Shown: piece after piece, positions 9,550 through 10,059 of the stretch | Position numbering within the stretch: the stretch's first letter is position 1 | How the letters are laid out: each line of letters opens with the position of its first letter | Assembly (NCBI GenBank): GCA_016938795.1 | Contig: JAFGTZ010000182.1 | Span: forward strand, 1-10,059 | Length of the DNA: 10,059 bases | Direction: 5' to 3' | DNA from: Chromatiaceae bacterium | Lineage (GTDB): Bacteria > Pseudomonadota > Gammaproteobacteria > Chromatiales > Chromatiaceae | Notes under the pieces: generated by a model | The model's input: the letters and a program-made list of their open reading frames with translations, nothing else | Told to the model about the DNA's origin: nothing | Databases searched by the model: none | Translations under genes and position numbers: made by a program

Positions 9550-10059
9550 ATGCGATTCTTCAACACCGAAGGCCCAATCCGCCCCGAGGATCATTATTAT
9601 CTACCGCCCCTCTCGCGCTGGGATCTTGACGAAATTCTGAGGCTGATCGATCAGAAGAAATACTTCCTGCTCCATGCCCCGCGCCAGACCGGCAAGACGA
9701 GCTGTCTGCTGGCGCTGATGGAGCATCTCAACCGCGAGGGGCGCTATCGGGCGGTTTACGCCAATATCGAGCCGGCGCAGGCGTATCGCGAACAGGTGGA
9801 TGCCGGTATGGCGACGGTTATCCTGGCCATCGCCGAGGGGGCTCGCTGGTGGTCGGGCGACCGTCAGGCCGAAGTCCTGGCGCGGCAGGTGCTGGAACAG
9901 CCAAGCCAGTCACTGGCCTTGCAGACCTTTCTCGCGCGCTGGTGCGAGCATCTGGAACGTCCGCTTGTCCTCCTGCTCGACGAGGTGGATGCCCTGGTTG
10001 GCGACACCCTGATCTCACTCCTGCGCCAGTTGCGTGCCGGCTACACCCAGCGTCCGCAC
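9550..10059 (+). CDS. AAA-type P-loop ATPase, N-terminal part (runs off the window)
   Basis: The frame stays open to the window edge, giving the first 170 residues of a larger protein. MRFFNTEGPIRPEDHYYLPPLSR is the typical opening of a family of stand-alone AAA ATPases that I know as abundant and often multicopy in purple sulfur bacteria and cyanobacteria. The Walker A loop is APRQTGKTS (43-51), with alanine in place of the first glycine. Walker B is LVLLLDEVDAL (139-149), followed by GDTLISLLRQLR (151-162). Homologs I recall have about 400-500 residues, some with a C-terminal PD-(D/E)XK nuclease-like region, which would lie outside the window. Cellular function is unknown. An in-frame ATG at 9523 would add nine residues; neither start has a clear ribosome-binding site, and 9550 is preferred because homologs commonly begin there. 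Confidence 0.82.
   Translation, partial: MRFFNTEGPIRPEDHYYLPPLSRWDLDEILRLIDQKKYFLLHAPRQTGKTSCLLALMEHLNREGRYRAVYANIEPAQAYREQVDAGMATVILAIAEGARWWSGDRQAEVLARQVLEQPSQSLALQTFLARWCEHLERPLVLLLDEVDALVGDTLISLLRQLRAGYTQRPH

Overview
The window is a GC-rich stretch of proteobacterial chromosome. High GC, the gene repertoire (cobalamin nucleotide-loop genes, a homodimeric pyruvate:ferredoxin oxidoreductase, a secreted rhodanese, and an AAA ATPase of a type I associate with Chromatiaceae and cyanobacteria) and the protein sequence style all suggest a gammaproteobacterial purple sulfur bacterium. That placement is an inference, not a proof. It is mostly core-type metabolic sequence. I see no transposase, phage gene, CRISPR array or defence operon beyond the edge ATPase noted below.

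Left part, plus strand: the last 14 codons of an upstream gene (possibly a TonB-dependent receptor), then a rho-independent terminator, then a compact REPIN-like pair of inverted REP hairpins. A tight operon follows: cobT, a cobC-type phosphatase and cobS. The three products cover the late nucleotide-loop steps of cobalamin assembly: activating 5,6-dimethylbenzimidazole, removing the alpha-ribazole 5'-phosphate, and joining to adenosylcobinamide-GDP. CobU/CobP, which makes the GDP-activated cobinamide, is not in the window.

Middle part, minus strand: cobS converges on a small cysteine-rich lipoprotein gene of unknown function. Upstream of that gene lie a tRNA-Leu(UAG) and a periplasmic single-domain rhodanese with an extra CX3C pair. 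Further upstream on the same strand are a dihydroorotate-dehydrogenase-like flavoprotein and a full-length nifJ-type pyruvate:ferredoxin oxidoreductase, 43 bases apart and probably co-transcribed. The oxidoreductase has all residues expected for thiamine diphosphate binding and three 4Fe-4S clusters, but a short C-terminus.

Right part, plus strand: rimI (ribosomal protein S18 alanine acetyltransferase) diverges from nifJ. After it comes the N-terminal half of a P-loop AAA ATPase that runs off the window.

No gene-free stretch exceeds 300 bases. The most interesting leads are the REPIN-like element before cobT, the cysteine-rich lipoprotein, and the flavoprotein next to nifJ, which lacks the canonical dihydroorotate dehydrogenase active-site signature. 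I found no convincing wholly new multi-gene system.
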